Positions 37,242 through 49,362 are shown, numbered from the stretch's first letter. The stretch: DNA of 64,000 nucleotides from Eretmocerus hayati (GCA_029851415.1 CM056742.1:60352454-60416453); one strand, 5' to 3'. The notes: generated by a model from the letters alone, not told the origin. Numbers and translations: made by a program.

Positions 37242-37381
37242 ATGAAAATTGAAAGATTGTTTCAGATGAAGTTGCACCGGGAAGAACTATAAACCCGCGT
37301 AAGAACGATGCTCCTTGGATTGGTCCTGAGTTGAGGGTGCTCATGAATAAGCGTGACGCGACGTGAAGGCGATGGGAGCGC

Positions 37382-39125
37382 ATGCAACGCAACCAGCACA
37401 AGTGTCCTGAGCTTCAAAATGAGTACTTTTGGCTTAGCGGAGAGGTCGATCTGCGCATTGAGCAAGAGCGTAATTCCTTCCTTCAAAACCATCTTTCAGA
37501 CGCTCTTGATCAGAACAAGGACATCTGGAAGGAGATGCGCAATCTCGGCCTCTTGCCCGAGAGCAAAGAGGAAGAACTTCACAGTTTCACACCGGATGAG
37601 TTGAACGCTCACTTCGCGGGGGTCTCCGCTTCGACTCACGAAAATATCAATGAAGCAATGGACGATATGAACTCTGCACCGGAAGAGGGGTTTGAATTCA
37701 AGCCCACAAATTTCAATGATGTAGTCCTTGCTGTTAAACATTTCTCCTCGCAGGCCCGTGGGGTGGATGGGATCCCCCAGAGCGTGATCGCGAAAGTTCT
37801 TCCGGCAATTGGTGATCTTAAAGTACATATTTCCAATTTCTTTCCCGCTGATAGCGTTTTTCCTGAGGCTTGGAAGCAAGCGCAGCTAATTGCATTGAAG
37901 AAGACTGCAGCTCCATCAACGGTCTCGGACTTCCATTCCATAGCGCTGCTGTGTTTTTTTCAAAGGTTCTGGAAAAAATTGCACATGACCAAATCACGGA
38001 GTATTTAAGAGTAGAGAAACTTCTTGATCGCTTCCAGACTGGTTTCAGGCAATACCATAGCACCCAGACAGCCTTACTAAAGTTGACAACACAATAACAC
38101 CTTCAAAGCTGTTGAGGAAGCTCCGAAACCTAGGTTTTCCAAGATCGGCACTCCTGTGGATAAAATCATACTTACAAGGCCGCACCCAAATAGTCACTTC
38201 AAAATCCGGTAGTTCTGATTGGCTCGAAACCAATATGGGTGTTCCACAGGGATCCGTTCTCGGGCCTTTACTCTTCAACTTCTATGTTAATGACTTACCT
38301 GGTTTGCTAGACGGAAAGTCGGTATATCATCTATTCTATCCGGATGATCTCCAAATTTATCCCCAAGTCGAGAAAACTAAGATCAAGGAAGGCGTCACTC
38401 GGCTGGGAGAAGTAGGACGACTCATTGCTGAATGGGCGAGAAGTTCCAGCCTGCATCTCAACGCTGGCAAGACCAAGGCAATCTTCTTCAGCTCTGAGAG
38501 GAATATCAAAGATCCGAAGAGAATGGACTTGCCAGGGGTTGAGATACAAGAAAGAAAGTTTATTCCGTTCAGCGATACGGTCGCGAGTCTTGGTGTTACA
38601 CTTGATAGTGAACTAACGTGGAAACCGCACATTGACCAAGTAACTAAGAAAGTGAACAGAGCCCTATACGGAATGCGGTTTTTCAGGGCATGTATCACCA
38701 GACCTCTCCGAATTCGCCTAGTCGAGTCATTTGTTCAACCGCATTTAGATTATTGCACAGTCGTGTACCTCGACGCCACGGACGAACAGCGGCAACGGAT
38801 ACAGCGACTGAGCAATTCATGTGTGAGGTACATTTTTGATCTTGAGAGAGACGAGCACATCCCTCCGTTTAGGGAGCGTTTGGGTTGGTTACGTACTGAT
38901 TCGCGGAGAATGTACTTCGCAGCACTTTTAATGCATAGGATCATGCATCTTGGAGAACCTGGCTACCTAGCTGCGATGCTTACCAGGTACCAATCTAAAC
39001 GCCCCGTACGTGGTGATACAGAAGAGCGGGTACTCAAGATTCCCAATATGAGACTTGAGTACGGAAGAAGATCATTCCAGGCTCAATGTGCTCATTTGTG
39101 GAACTTTCTCCCTCCAGGCTTTTAG
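37382..39125 (+). pseudogene. LINE copy A reverse transcriptase
   Basis: The N-terminal fingers (DGIPQSVIAKVLPA, PEAWKQAQLIALKK) are followed by a frame change near 37950. DRFQTGFRQYHSTQTALLKL then leads to a deletion at about 38090. Compared with copy B, about 73 bp holding the catalytic FDFSKAFD motif are gone. Beyond the gap another frame reads GFPRSALLWIKSYLQGRTQ, GVPQGSVLGPLLF, FYPDDLQIY (the catalytic YADD box with Ala changed to Pro), GVTLDSELTWKPHI and the C-terminal CAHLWNFLPPGF, ending with TAG at 39123-39125. HSTQTALL, GVPQGSVLGPLLF and HLWNFLP place it in the Jockey/CR1 group; I cannot fix the clade more closely. Confidence 0.88.
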
Positions 39126-39235
39126 CAGCTGGGGAAAATATCAGTATTCAAAGAGGCCTTAAAAGATTTCCTTGTGACTCAGTCTTCTCAAAGGATTGAT
39201 GTGGAGAGGAGGCATTATTTTAATCTATAAAATTT

Positions 39236-39589
39236 GATAGGTTTGGGCTCTTTTCAATCAGCGTTTCCTTCTTTGAAAGAGTTATACGTGGCTACTTCGT
39301 CACTGTATTGTAATTCCTGTGATATTTCTGCTGACCCAAGCTTTTCATATGCCTTTCTACATGAGAATGTTTTCCTTCTCTCGATCGTTCTTGTAATGAC
39401 TGATATATGTATATGAGAATGTATTTCATCATTCTCTTCCTTGACTTTTATGCATCTCTCGACGCCTTCAAATTACTATTCACTTTCTATGATAATTCTC
39501 ATATTCCTTGACCAAAAAGACAAATATTTATACTTCTTTATATATTTTTTTGGAAGGTGAAACATATGTGACATATACCACTGTGTGAC
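39236..39589. other. Spacer between LINE copy A and the 174-bp satellite
   Basis: AT-rich, T-rich on the plus strand, without a gene. It may contain the LINE 3' untranslated region. Confidence 0.4.
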
Positions 39590-42500
39590 ATTCTAGAACC
39601 CACAGTGGTGTCATAACTACGCGGATAAGAGCTCTGAGCGGAATTCTATCTCATCCGGGGCTTCATAGCCGAGGGTGATGGCTGGGAATGAACCCTCTTG
39701 GAATCGTCGATGGTACCTGTTCACTTGATCTAAAGTCCTGTGAAGTTTAGTGTCCATTGGAACTTCTTACAACCCACAGTGGCGTCATAATTGCGTAGAT
39801 AACTGCTCCAAGCTGGATTCCGCCCTGCTTTGGGCCCCATAGCCGAGGGTAATAACTGGTCATGAGGTCTCCGAATCTCCGATGGTACATTGATGTACTG
39901 TAGAGTCCTGGTCCAATGGAATCTCTTACAACTCACAGTGGTGTCATACCTGCGGAGATAACTGCGAAAAGCTGAATTCCGCCCTGTTCTGGGCACCATA
40001 CCTGAGGGTGCTGGATCGGAATGAATTTGAGGGCATCTCTGATGGCACATGACTACTCAATCTGAAGTTTTGTGGAGTTTCGGATCCATTGCGACATTCC
40101 ACAACGCACAGTGGTGTCATAACAGCGCAAAACATGGCTCAAAGCTAGGTTTCGTTCCGTTTTTGGCCCCATAGCCGAGGGTCCTGACTGGTAATGAATT
40201 TTTGGTAATAACCGATGGTATATGATTTATCGATCTGAAGTTTTGTAGAGTTTTGGGTACGTTGGGACATTCTAAAACCCACATTGGCGTAATAACTGCG
40301 CGGGTTATGGCTGGAAGCTGGATTCCGCCCCGTTTCGCGCCCCATAGCCGAGGGCACTGGCTGGGAATAAATTTATCCGGCATCCTCGATGGTATATGAC
40401 TACTTGTTCTGACATTCAGGAGAATTACGGGTCCATTGGATTCTTCTAAAGCCCACCCTGGCGTCATAACTACGCGGATAAGAGCTCTGAGTAGAATTCC
40501 ATCCCATTCGGGGCCTCATAGCCGAGGGTGCTGGCTGATAATCAAGTTTTTGGGCATCTTTGATGGTACATGACCACTCAATCTGAAGTTTCGTGGAGTT
40601 TCGGATGCGTTCGGACATTCTACAACCAACAGTAGCGTCACAACTGCGCGGAACATTGCTTGAAGCTGTATTCCGTCCTGTTTTCGCCTCATCGCCGAGC
40701 GTGCTGGCTGCGGATAAATTTTTTGGGCATCCCCGATGGTACAGGACACCTCGATTTGAGGTTCTGTAGAGTTTCAGATCCATTGAGACGTTCTACAACC
40801 CCCAGTGGTGTCATACTTACGCGGATGAAAGCTCTCAGCAGAATCCTATCCCATTCCGGGCCTCATAACCAACGGTGCTGGCTGGTAATCACTCCTCTGG
40901 GCATCCTTGATGGTACACGACCCCTTCATCTGGAGTTCTGTAGAGTTTTGGGTCGATTGGAACTCCTCACATTCCACAGTGGCGTCATAACTGCGCAGAT
41001 AACTGCTCAAAGCTCGATATCCTCCGTGTTTTGGGCCTCATAGCCGCGGGTGCTGGATGGTAATAGATTTCTTGGGCATCTTCAATGGCACATAACCGCT
41101 TGATCTGGAGTCCTATGGAGTTTCAGGGCCATTGGGACATTCTACAACCCACAGTGGCGTCACAACTGCGTGGTACATCGCTCGAAGCTGGGATCCGCCC
41201 TGTTTCGGGCCCCATAGCTGAGGGTGCTGACTGGTAATAGATTTCTCGGGCGTTACTTATGGTACACGACCACTCGATCTGAAGTTTTGTAGAGTTTCAG
41301 GTACATTGAGACATTCTACAACGCAGGGTGGCGTCATAAATGCGCGACACATGCATGGCTCAAAGCTGGGCTCCGCCCCGTTTTTGGCCCCAAAGCCGAG
41401 AGTGCTGGCTCGTAATGAACTTTCTGGGCATCTTCAATGGTTCATGACCACCCAATTTCAAGTTTTGTGAAGTTTCGGGTACATTGGGACATTCTACAAC
41501 CCACAGTGGCAACATAACTGCGCGGAACATCGCTTGAAGCTGGAATCCGATCTGCTTTGGGCCCGATAGCCGAGGTAGCTGACTGGTAATGGACTTTTCG
41601 GGCATCACCGATGGTACGTACATCACTCGTCGATCTGGAGTTCTGTAGAGTTCCGGGTACATTTGGACATTCTACAACCCACGATGGTTTCATAACCGCA
41701 CGGATGGAATCTCAAGGTAGAATTCTATCTCATCCAGATCTTACAGCCGAGAGTGCTGGTTGGTAATGAATTTTTCGGGCAATCTCGATGGTACGTGACT
41801 CCCTGATCTGAAGTTCTGTGAAGTTTCGGATTCGTTGGAACTTCCTACAACCCACAGTACGTCATAATTGCGCAGATGATTGATCATAGATGGATTCCGC
41901 CCTGTTTCGGGCCCCGTGACCGAGGGCCCTGGCTGGTAATAAATTTTTCTGGCATCCCCAATGGTACATGATTACTTGCTCTGACGTTCTGTCGAAGTAC
42001 GGGTCCATTGGATTCTTCTACAGCCCACAGTAGCGTTATAAATACGCGGATGAAAGTTCTAAGGAGAATTCCGTCCCATCCAGCCCCTCATAGCCGAGGG
42101 TGCTGGCTGGTGATAACTTCTCTAAGCATCCTCGATGGTACAGAATCTCTTGATCTGAAGTTCTGTAAAGTTTCGGGTCCATTGGAACTTCTCACAACCC
42201 ACAGTGGCGTCGTAACTCTGCAGATAACTGATCGAAGGTTTATTCCGTCCTGTTTTGAGCCTCATCGCTGAGGGCGCTGGCTGGTCATACATTTTTTGGG
42301 TATCCTCGATGGTACATGAACCCTTCATCCGAAGCTCTGTAGAGTTTCGGGTACCTTGGGACATTCTTGAACCCACATTGGCGTAATATCTGCGCGGATT
42401 ATGGCTAAAAGCTGGATTCCACCCTGTTTTGGGCCTCATAGCCGATGGTGCTGACTGGTAATACTTTCTTTGAGCATCCTCAACGGTACCTAATATTGGA

Positions 42501-42725
42501 ACTCTCCACAAGCCACAGTATTGTCATAACTACGCGGATGAAAGCTCTTAGCAGAATTCTTTCCCATCCGCGACCTCATAGCCGAGGATGCTGGCTGGTA
42601 ATGAATCCTTGGGCATCCTCGATGGTATGCGTCCACTCGATCTGAAGTCCTGTAAATTTTTGGGTTCATTGGAAATTTCTACAGCCCACAGTGGCACCAT
42701 AACTGCGCGTGGACATCAAATGCAC
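39590..42725. repeat. About 174-bp tandem satellite, about 18 units
   Basis: CCCACAGTGG(T/C)GTCATAAC or close variants begin near 39601, 39775, 39934, 40107, 40280, 40453, 40628, 40800, 40975, 41150, 41323, 41502, 41679, 41853, 42025, 42200, 42372, 42513 and 42687. Most spacings are 172-179 bp; two are shorter (159 and 141). Other unit landmarks are TTCCGCCC, CATAGCCGAGGGTGCTGGCT, GGTAATGAATTT, GATGGTACATGA and GTAGAGTTTCGGGT. The units are well diverged from each other. Frames of 60-130 codons on both strands follow from the repeat. Confidence 0.95.
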
Positions 42726-43036
42726 AACAGAACCTCCCCAGGGTAAGTAATATCTTCAGGAATATAGTTACTCGTATTCTCCGAAATTGATCATGAAAGC
42801 AAATATGAAAACTTCGGAAATTTTTGAGTGATTTGAAGAAATACAATAATAATTATTTGGAAATCCAGAATTCTCTCCAGGGCTCCGGAAAAACAAAGAT
42901 ATGAAAATGGGAATTCGAAATTTTTCCAGGATTTTGAGAAAACAAAAATATCGGAAATTCGATTTTTCCCGGAAAATTTTCCAGAAATCTTCAAAATTCC
43001 CCACGCTAAGGCACATCCTGGACTTGCCTCCATCCT

Positions 43037-45776
43037 ACACGGGTTGCCGGAAGGGAAAAAGTAACCGATGAAAATGACACCAAAAACTGTCAATGGGATC
43101 TTGTTCTATGAGTTGATCAGATTGAAATCCCGTTTCCCCGGAATCCTAGCTGCTCATTTGTTCGATTGGCGTGATATTGAATATTTCAATGGGAAATCTT
43201 ATGTATTTCATATATGATTATATCTCACAATCCATGTTTGCCTCGATCAACATGCTGTATTGACCCACTTCATTCTTTTTCAACGTATCTGGGCTCATTT
43301 TGTAGATGTTGACAAGAGCTCGAAGATAAGCTAGATGATGTTCAGTTGTAGTCGAACAAAGCTGAGATTTGCCATGCTCAAGAAGCAGAGATCTCATTCT
43401 TTCGAACACGCATGATTCTTCTTCTCAAAGGTCATGACTTCTCGAGCTCCTAACTCCGACAGATTTCCATATTTTTCGACGTACCTTGGCTCATTATCAA
43501 GTTCACCGCGAGAACTATGAAACAGGTTGAAGTGTGATGTAATTCCATGGATATGCTCTATTTGCAAGGAGAAATTTTCTGGTTTTTACAAGGGCCGGAT
43601 CTCATTTCTCGAGAACAAATCGAGGCTTCTCGAGCTTCTAGTTCAGATGCAACTTCATATTCCATGGCACATTTTAGCCTATTCTGAAGCTCATTACCAG
43701 AATACTTTCGAATAAGCTCAGCTGGGTGGAGAGATATGAAGTTGCATCTGAACTGGAAGCTCGAGAAGCCTCGATTTGTTCTTAAAAAATGAGATCCGGC
43801 CCTTGTAAAACCAGAAAATTTCTCCTTGTAAATAGAGCATATCCATGAAAATACAACACACTTCAACCTTTCCCATAGTCCTTGCGATGAACTTGATGAT
43901 GAGCAGAGGTACGTCAAAAAATATTGAAATCTGTCGAAGTTAGGAGCTCGAGAAGTCACGACCTTTCCAAAAGAAGAATCATACGTTTTCGAAAGAATGA
44001 GATCTCTGCTTCTTGAGCATGGCGAATCTCAGCTTTGTTCGACTACAACTGGAAATAATCTAGCTTATCTTTGAGCTCTTGTTAACATCTACAAAATGAG
44101 CCCAGATACGTGAGTGGGTCGATACAGCATGTTGATCGAGGGAAACATTGATTGTGAGATACATTCATATGTGAAATACATACACGGCAGGGCTGAACCA
44201 ACTTTGAATGCGACTGAAAGAAACTCCCGAGATTCCACCGGGATCTTGAAATATATATGAAAATACGTTACCAGAAAAAAAATTGTAAGTTATGAGGCCA
44301 ATTTCGAGAAAAACGATTATTGAGTCTGAATTTCATTAGAAGAGTGTATAAACTGGTGCAGTTTTAAGTCATCTGAAGGAATCTTGTCTTCATATTCTTA
44401 ATTCTCTATTTCAACATGGGGAGAACGATGAGAAAAGACTGATAATGTTCTGGAAGATGTTTAGACCAAGGCCTGAAAGTAGACGAATGATCGAGCAGAG
44501 GATTTTCCACAATGACGTGGAGATAAACGCACAGTTGTCAAGTTCTATACGTCGCTGATTTGTAGAATCGAATTCAATACATATCAGAATATTCAATTCC
44601 AACGCTCGTCATACTGAGATACACGATATCAATATTGAAGATCTCAAATATCGATCCCCCGTGTAGAAGTGAGCGTATCGAAAACAGAAACAAACGAATT
44701 TGTGAGTTGATACTAGGCTTAGTATAGCAAACAGGAGAAAGTGGGGGGGGGGGACATGTTGATCTCGCTGATTTCTGCGAGCTCTTTACAGGCAATACCC
44801 GTTGAAATTAGAACCCCTCATCATGTGTTAAATTGAAACATTGCCCAATGAATCCTATCAAGTGATGAGAAATCACAAAGTTAGAAGATCATGCCGGTAC
44901 TCACGATGGAAACCTATATCCTATATAATTTTTCTCATCACCTAATGAAATTCATTGGGCAATATTTCACTCCAATACATGATTAGGGCTCTCAATATCA
45001 AGAAGTACTGTCTGTAGAAAGCACGCGAAAAACATCGAGACCAACGTGCCCCCCCCCACTCTCTCCTGTTTGCTATACTAAGCCTAGTAACAACTCGCTA
45101 ATTCGTTTGTTCATGTTTTCTACACGGGAGATCGATATTTGAGCTCTTCGATATCGATATCGTGTATCTCAGTATGAGGAGCATTGGACTATTTTGATAT
45201 GTATTCAATTCGATTCTACAAATCAATGACGCATAGAACTTGACAATTGTGCGCTTATCTCCACGTCATTGTGGAAAATCCTCTGCCCGATCATTCGCCT
45301 ACTTCCAGGCCTTGGTCTGAACATGTTCTAGGACATTACCACTCTTTTCATGTCGTTCTTCCTATGTTAAAATAGAGAATTAAGAATATGAAAACAGAAT
45401 CCCTCCGTATGACTCAGAACCGTTCGAGTTTATACATTTCTCTAATAAAATTCGATTCTCCAGACTCAATAATCGTTTTTCTCGGAATCAGCCTCATAAC
45501 TCACGGCAATTTTTTTTCGTAAAGTATTTTCATATCTATTTTGAGATCCTGTTGGAATCTCGGGAGTTTCTTCCAGTCGCATTTAATATTGGTTCAGCCC
45601 TGCCGTGCATAGGATTTCCCATTGGAATATTCAATATCACGCCAATCGAACAAATGAGCAGCTAGGATTTCGGGGAAAACGGGATTTTAATGTGTTCAAC
45701 TCATAGAACAAGATCCCATTGACGGTTTTTGGTGTCATTTCCATCGGTTACTTTTTCCCTTCCGGCAACCCGTGCC
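43037..45776. mobile_element. Palindromic element with a second palindrome inserted in its left arm
   Basis: Left end CACGGGTTGCCGGAAGGGAA (43037 on) faces right end CTTCCGGCAACCCGTG (to 45776). The outer arms pair as 43037-43200 with 45610-45776, and then 44183-44880 with 44900-45606. The join between these two blocks is continuous in the right arm but holds 43202-44180 in the left arm. Inner anchors are GGCAGGGCTGAACCAA, CGAGAAAAACGATTATTGAG and TAGTATAGCAAACAGGAGA, with their complements. The G-run at 44743 faces the C-run at 45049. It has no coding frame of note. Confidence 0.82.
43202..44180. mobile_element. 979-bp palindromic element inside the left arm of the larger palindrome
   Basis: TGTATTTCATAT at 43202 faces ATGTGAAATACA ending at 44180. 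The arms of about 490 bp meet near 43695. They share TCTCACAATC, AACATGCTGTAT, CAAGAAGCAGAGATCTCATT, GGAGCTCGAGAAGTC and GAAGTTGCATCTGAA-type words in inverted order. A TA at 43200-43201 and a TA at 44181-44182 flank it. The corresponding site in the other arm (about 45603-45613) has no insert, which identifies this as a later insertion. No transposase is present. Confidence 0.8.
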
Positions 45777-45777
45777 T

Positions 45778-46556
45778 ACACGGTGGTTCTGAACCAAGTC
45801 TATCCTCCGCTGACGACAGCAAGTGGGATCATTTTTGGATATGGTTCGAGACATCTGTGGGATCACAAACTACTGAGAATCAGAATCACCACTCGGTCCG
45901 TTTTTCAAAAAAATCGAAAAAACGTGTTTTTTGATGCTCTCTCCTTTTTCACCCTCAAGAACTCGAAAGGGACGCATTTTATCGAAAAATATGATGAAAT
46001 CTGTTCCCTTCGAGTTATGGGGTTGCAATCATAAAAAATGACAGATGACGTACGAGTCTCAGACGAAATTCGTTCATTACGGAAACGGAGGATCTCGTAG
46101 CGAAGAATGTGTTGAGATCGTCTCTGTTAATTTTTTGAAGATCCACCAGAAGTTGCTCTATACATTTTTCGATAAAATGCGTTCCCTTTGAGTTATAGAG
46201 TCAAAACCGTGGAAAATGACAGATAAAATAAGAGTTTCGAACTGAAATACGTTTATTACAGGAACAGGAGGTCTTATATGGAAAAATGTGTGTAGACCTC
46301 TTTTGTTCTTTGTTTTAAGCCCCACAAAAAGTTGCTCTATATATTTTTCGATCAAATGCGTTCCTTCCAAGTTTATGAGGGTAAAAAAGGGGAAAACATC
46401 GCAGAACACGTTTTTCCGACTTTTTAAAAAATTGGCCCGAGTGGCGATTTTGATTATTAGGAGGTTGTGATCCCACAGATGTCCCGAACCATATCCAACA
46501 AGAATCCCACTTGCTGTCGCCAGCGGAGGATAGACTTGGTTCAGAACCACCGTGTC
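45778..46556. mobile_element. Third palindrome, with an internal ~180-bp direct repeat
   Basis: CACGGTGGTTCTGAACCAAG at 45779 faces CTTGGTTCAGAACCACCGTG ending at about 46554. The arms are about 150 bp (to 45930 and from 46400). The interior holds a direct repeat of about 180 bp: GTTGCTCTATACATTTTTCG at 46152 and GTTGCTCTATATATTTTTCG at 46332, each followed by AAATGCGTTCC. A weaker copy of the same unit lies at about 45975-46150. Confidence 0.78.
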
Positions 46557-46929
46557 AAATCAGCTCCAGTAAGAGGGACGCTCAGTCATACGCGCTCTCT
46601 ACCGGAGCCGCAGTGTTTTTCTCGCAGCCTTCACAGACACACGTATGTGCCGGGAGAGATCAAACAACGTGACAACAAAAAATAGAAGGACACTTGGTGA
46701 TGCCAATGGAAAGTTCAATTTCACACTTAGGTCTATTTTTTCACAGACGTCCGAGATTCAATTGTGAGAATCGCTCAGTGGAAGATTTACGAGACGTTTT
46801 TAACTCGGCGTGTTACAACCATTTCAGAAAGAGTAACGAGATCGGAACTACAGTCTAAGCACTGAAAGCCTTCATTGATCGCTTTGACAACATTGTTCGC
46901 TCATCATCGTTCATCAGACTTTTGACGGA

Positions 46930-47445
46930 GTGGTTCCATTAACAATTGAAGAATTATGCTCGTCGCTTTACAACGCTGTAGCAGCATCAAGTCCAGAACT
47001 CCGGCAGAATGCTCTAGAACAAAGCGCTGATAGGGATCCACCTATGACATCTGTTCCCATGGAAAATTCCTTGCTACAGTTAGGAGCTGAGATAAACTAC
47101 GATTCTACTCCGCACTATCCCACGGTCTACGCTTCAAGCATCTGGAAACCGAAGGAGGGGAATGAGGACCGCTGCAACCGATGCAACTTAAATGGACACC
47201 ATGGATGGCAGTGCCCACTCATCGAAAAGGGTTTGTGGTACTGCTACATATGCAGGCGCAACAAAACTCACATCAGCAGGAACTGTCCTGACAAAGGCAA
47301 AGTGGACAACAAGTACGTAACAAATATTCAGTCTGAACGAAATTCTCAAAACGCACATGGCATACGAAATAAGACTAGAAGAGGTAGTTGGGCTGAGAGT
47401 AGGGGTGGAGATCGAGGAAGAGGTAATGCACGTGTTGAGAAGTAG
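46930..47445 (+). pseudogene. Copia gag, nucleocapsid part
   Basis: The frame of 171 codons ends at TAG 47443-47445. It holds two Cys-His knuckles that would bind the element's RNA: CNRCNLNGHHGWQC (CX2CX4HX4C) and CYICRRNKTHISRNC (CX2CX5HX4C, one residue longer than standard). An Arg/Gly-rich basic tail follows (RGGDRGRGNAR). The visible frame starts with GTG at 46930; I cannot see the proper 5' end. The protease frame follows in a different phase after about 10 bases, so gag and pol are not joined in this copy. Confidence 0.8.
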
Positions 47446-47452
47446 AGATTAA

Positions 47453-48282
47453 TGCCGGACGGAGAAGGTAACTGCCAGACTCGCAGGTAATAATCATCCG
47501 GTACTTTCAATTTCAACCACACACGTTCATTTCATCGCGGATTCGGGCGCGATGGAACATTCCATAAATGAGTCAATACACCTACAAAATTTCACTAGGA
47601 GCGAAAATGAGTTCATCAGAAGTGCGAATAAGAAACAAACAGCAGATATTGAAATAGATGGAAAAGACAACCTTATCCTGAAATCAAATTGCAACGATGA
47701 TACAATCGTACTCCCAAATGTTATAGCCGCGTCAAATTTATCAGAAAACTTGATCTCACTTAGAAGATTCGCCGGTTTAGGCCTAGTGATATATTTAGAT
47801 GATGAATACTTGTCGGTGTTTGACAGAATATCCGGTGCTGAGTTTTTGACTGGCAAATTTGTTAGAACAAACTGGGTCATTAACTTGGAAGTCTCGCACA
47901 ATAAGAATTTAGGAAGCTCAGATGAAAACAATTCAGAAGTCTACCCATATTGTGCGAGAATAGGTAACCTAGACAAACTCCTTTCACAATCACAGACTGA
48001 CATACTCGATCTGAGCGATCCGTATGGATCTGAGAAGCAGAAGGCTACGCAATCTAAGCCATCGTCTGGTGTTGGGAGGGAGAATGAAAAGGAGTTCGAC
48101 CATATATTAGCATCCTTAGATGACATAGATTTGAACGATATCGCACTACATAGGAATATTATAGATCTCGAAGCAGACCACAAGACTGATACCGTTGACA
48201 CAGTGGTCAAATCGACCTTGAAGAAATGAACCTTGATCAGTACAACCAAGCAGATCCTGGTGTGCTTTGGCATAGAAGACTA
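47453..48282 (+). pseudogene. Copia protease and start of the pre-integrase domain
   Basis: HFIADSGAMEHSI holds the aspartic-protease active site (D-S-G-A), which would cleave the element's own polyprotein. The sequence continues through LSENLISLRRFAGLGL and VFDRISGAEFLTGKFV, typical of the copia protease to integrase linker. This frame stops with TGA at 48227-48229. The overlapping next phase then reads DPGVLWHRRL up to 48282, where a foldback element interrupts. LWHRRL is the beginning of the GAG-pre-integrase motif. Confidence 0.8.
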
Positions 48283-48283
48283 A

Positions 48284-48612
48284 CAAGGGGAGTCCGGAGT
48301 CTCCGGGTCCTGAAATCTCACCAAAATTTGTTCACATTTTCGTACCCCCTAGAATATGAAGAATCCAGAGTAACTCCGTCAAATGGGCCTTCTGTCGAGA
48401 GCTTCAAGCAAAAATGTTAGCGTTGTCAGTATATCTATATACATCACTTTTCAACATGGGCCTATATGGGCATTGCTAATGTCATAGGTTGTAGCTCTGA
48501 ACGAGAGGCCCATTTGACAGGGTTCCTTTGGGTTCTTCATATTCTAGGTGGTACAAAACTGTAAAAGAATTTTGGGGAGATTTCAGGACCCGAAGACTCC
48601 GGACACCCCTTG
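48284..48612. mobile_element. 329-bp foldback MITE in copia, TAA target duplication
   Basis: CAAGGGGAGTCCGGAGTCTC at 48284 faces the complement of CAAGGGGTGTCCGGAGTCTT at the right end (48612). The arms pair over about 140 bp (TCCTGAAATCTC, CTAGAATATGAAGAA, GTCAAATGGGCCT). TAA at 48281-48283 is repeated at 48613-48615. Removing the element and one TAA restores a continuous copia pre-integrase frame, which confirms the 3-bp duplication. TAA duplications fit PIF/Harbinger-type elements, although other families also make 3-bp duplications. Confidence 0.88.
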
Positions 48613-48615
48613 TAA

Positions 48616-49362
48616 GTCATGCCTTACTTGAGTACCTGAATCGTCTCAAGAAGACAGAGCTCTGTCTGAGAAATGTTGAATTTTGGACTCCGTCAAAGAC
48701 TCTAAGGTCTGCATTCTATCTAAAATAGAAAAACTGCTGTTTAAAGAAACTAGAAGGAGACAACAAATAAACCATTAGAAAAACTACATGCCGATGGTAT
48801 GGGGCCAGTGCAACCAGAGTCGTTTCCAGGTGAAAACGAATTCATAGTCACCCTTACCGAAAACTACACTAGGTACGCAAAATCCTGCGGCATGAAACAG
48901 AATGGTGATGCCAGCTTGTGTCTAGAAAGATGCCTAGTCTCGATGAGAAACTTACTGGGGAAAGACGAGAAAGTCAGCTACATCAGGGGGGATAACACAC
49001 AGGAGTTCACCGCAGGGAAATTTCTAGAAGTAATGAAGGAAGAAAACATTGAAGCGGATTTTGCTCCCCCATATACCCCTGTCCACAACGGCACACCTGA
49101 GCATATAAACAAGACACTTCTTTGGAAGATGAGAGCTATTCTGATAGACTCAGGTCTGCCCCAAAGCATGTGGATGCTCGCACTAGAAGCTGCAGGTAAT
49201 CTGTACAACAGAAGACCACATTCTGGCATTAAGTTTGAAACCCAACTCAGGAAACTTGCCCTAAATCATAAGTCACACGTAGATAGACTCAGAAGATTCG
49301 GCTGTCTAGCATGCAATGAATCCTCCAGATGCAGAATCCTGGCGTGCCGCGATAAACGATGA
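48616..49362 (+). pseudogene. Copia pre-integrase remainder and integrase core
   Basis: After the foldback element the frame resumes with SHALLEYLNRLKK and stops at TAG 48726-48728. Another phase opens near 48769 with LHADGMGP (first catalytic Asp region), then YIRGDNTQEF (second Asp) and PYTPVHNGTPEHIN (catalytic Glu), so the D-D-E triad that inserts element DNA is visible. RRPHSGI and LRRFGCLAC follow. The C-terminal part of the integrase is missing: a deletion and phase change near 49310 lead straight into reverse-transcriptase sequence. The zinc-binding His/Cys region is only partly recognisable. Confidence 0.82.

Larger units (their letters stand above)
35975..39235 (+). mobile_element. 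Jockey/CR1-group LINE, copy A (dead)
   Basis: It holds the order expected of a two-ORF non-LTR retrotransposon: end of ORF1, apurinic-type endonuclease, reverse transcriptase and C-terminal domain. From 35975 to about 38230 it is colinear with copy B at 61790-64000 in the same orientation. Stops, frame changes and a deletion of about 73 bp that removes reverse-transcriptase motif A show it to be inactive. The 3' end is near 39235 but no poly-A or simple-repeat tail marks it clearly. Confidence 0.85.

Noticed and set aside
39730..42645. Frames of 60-129 codons, mainly on the minus strand
   Set aside because: They are generated by the ~174-bp satellite and drift in frame with each unit.
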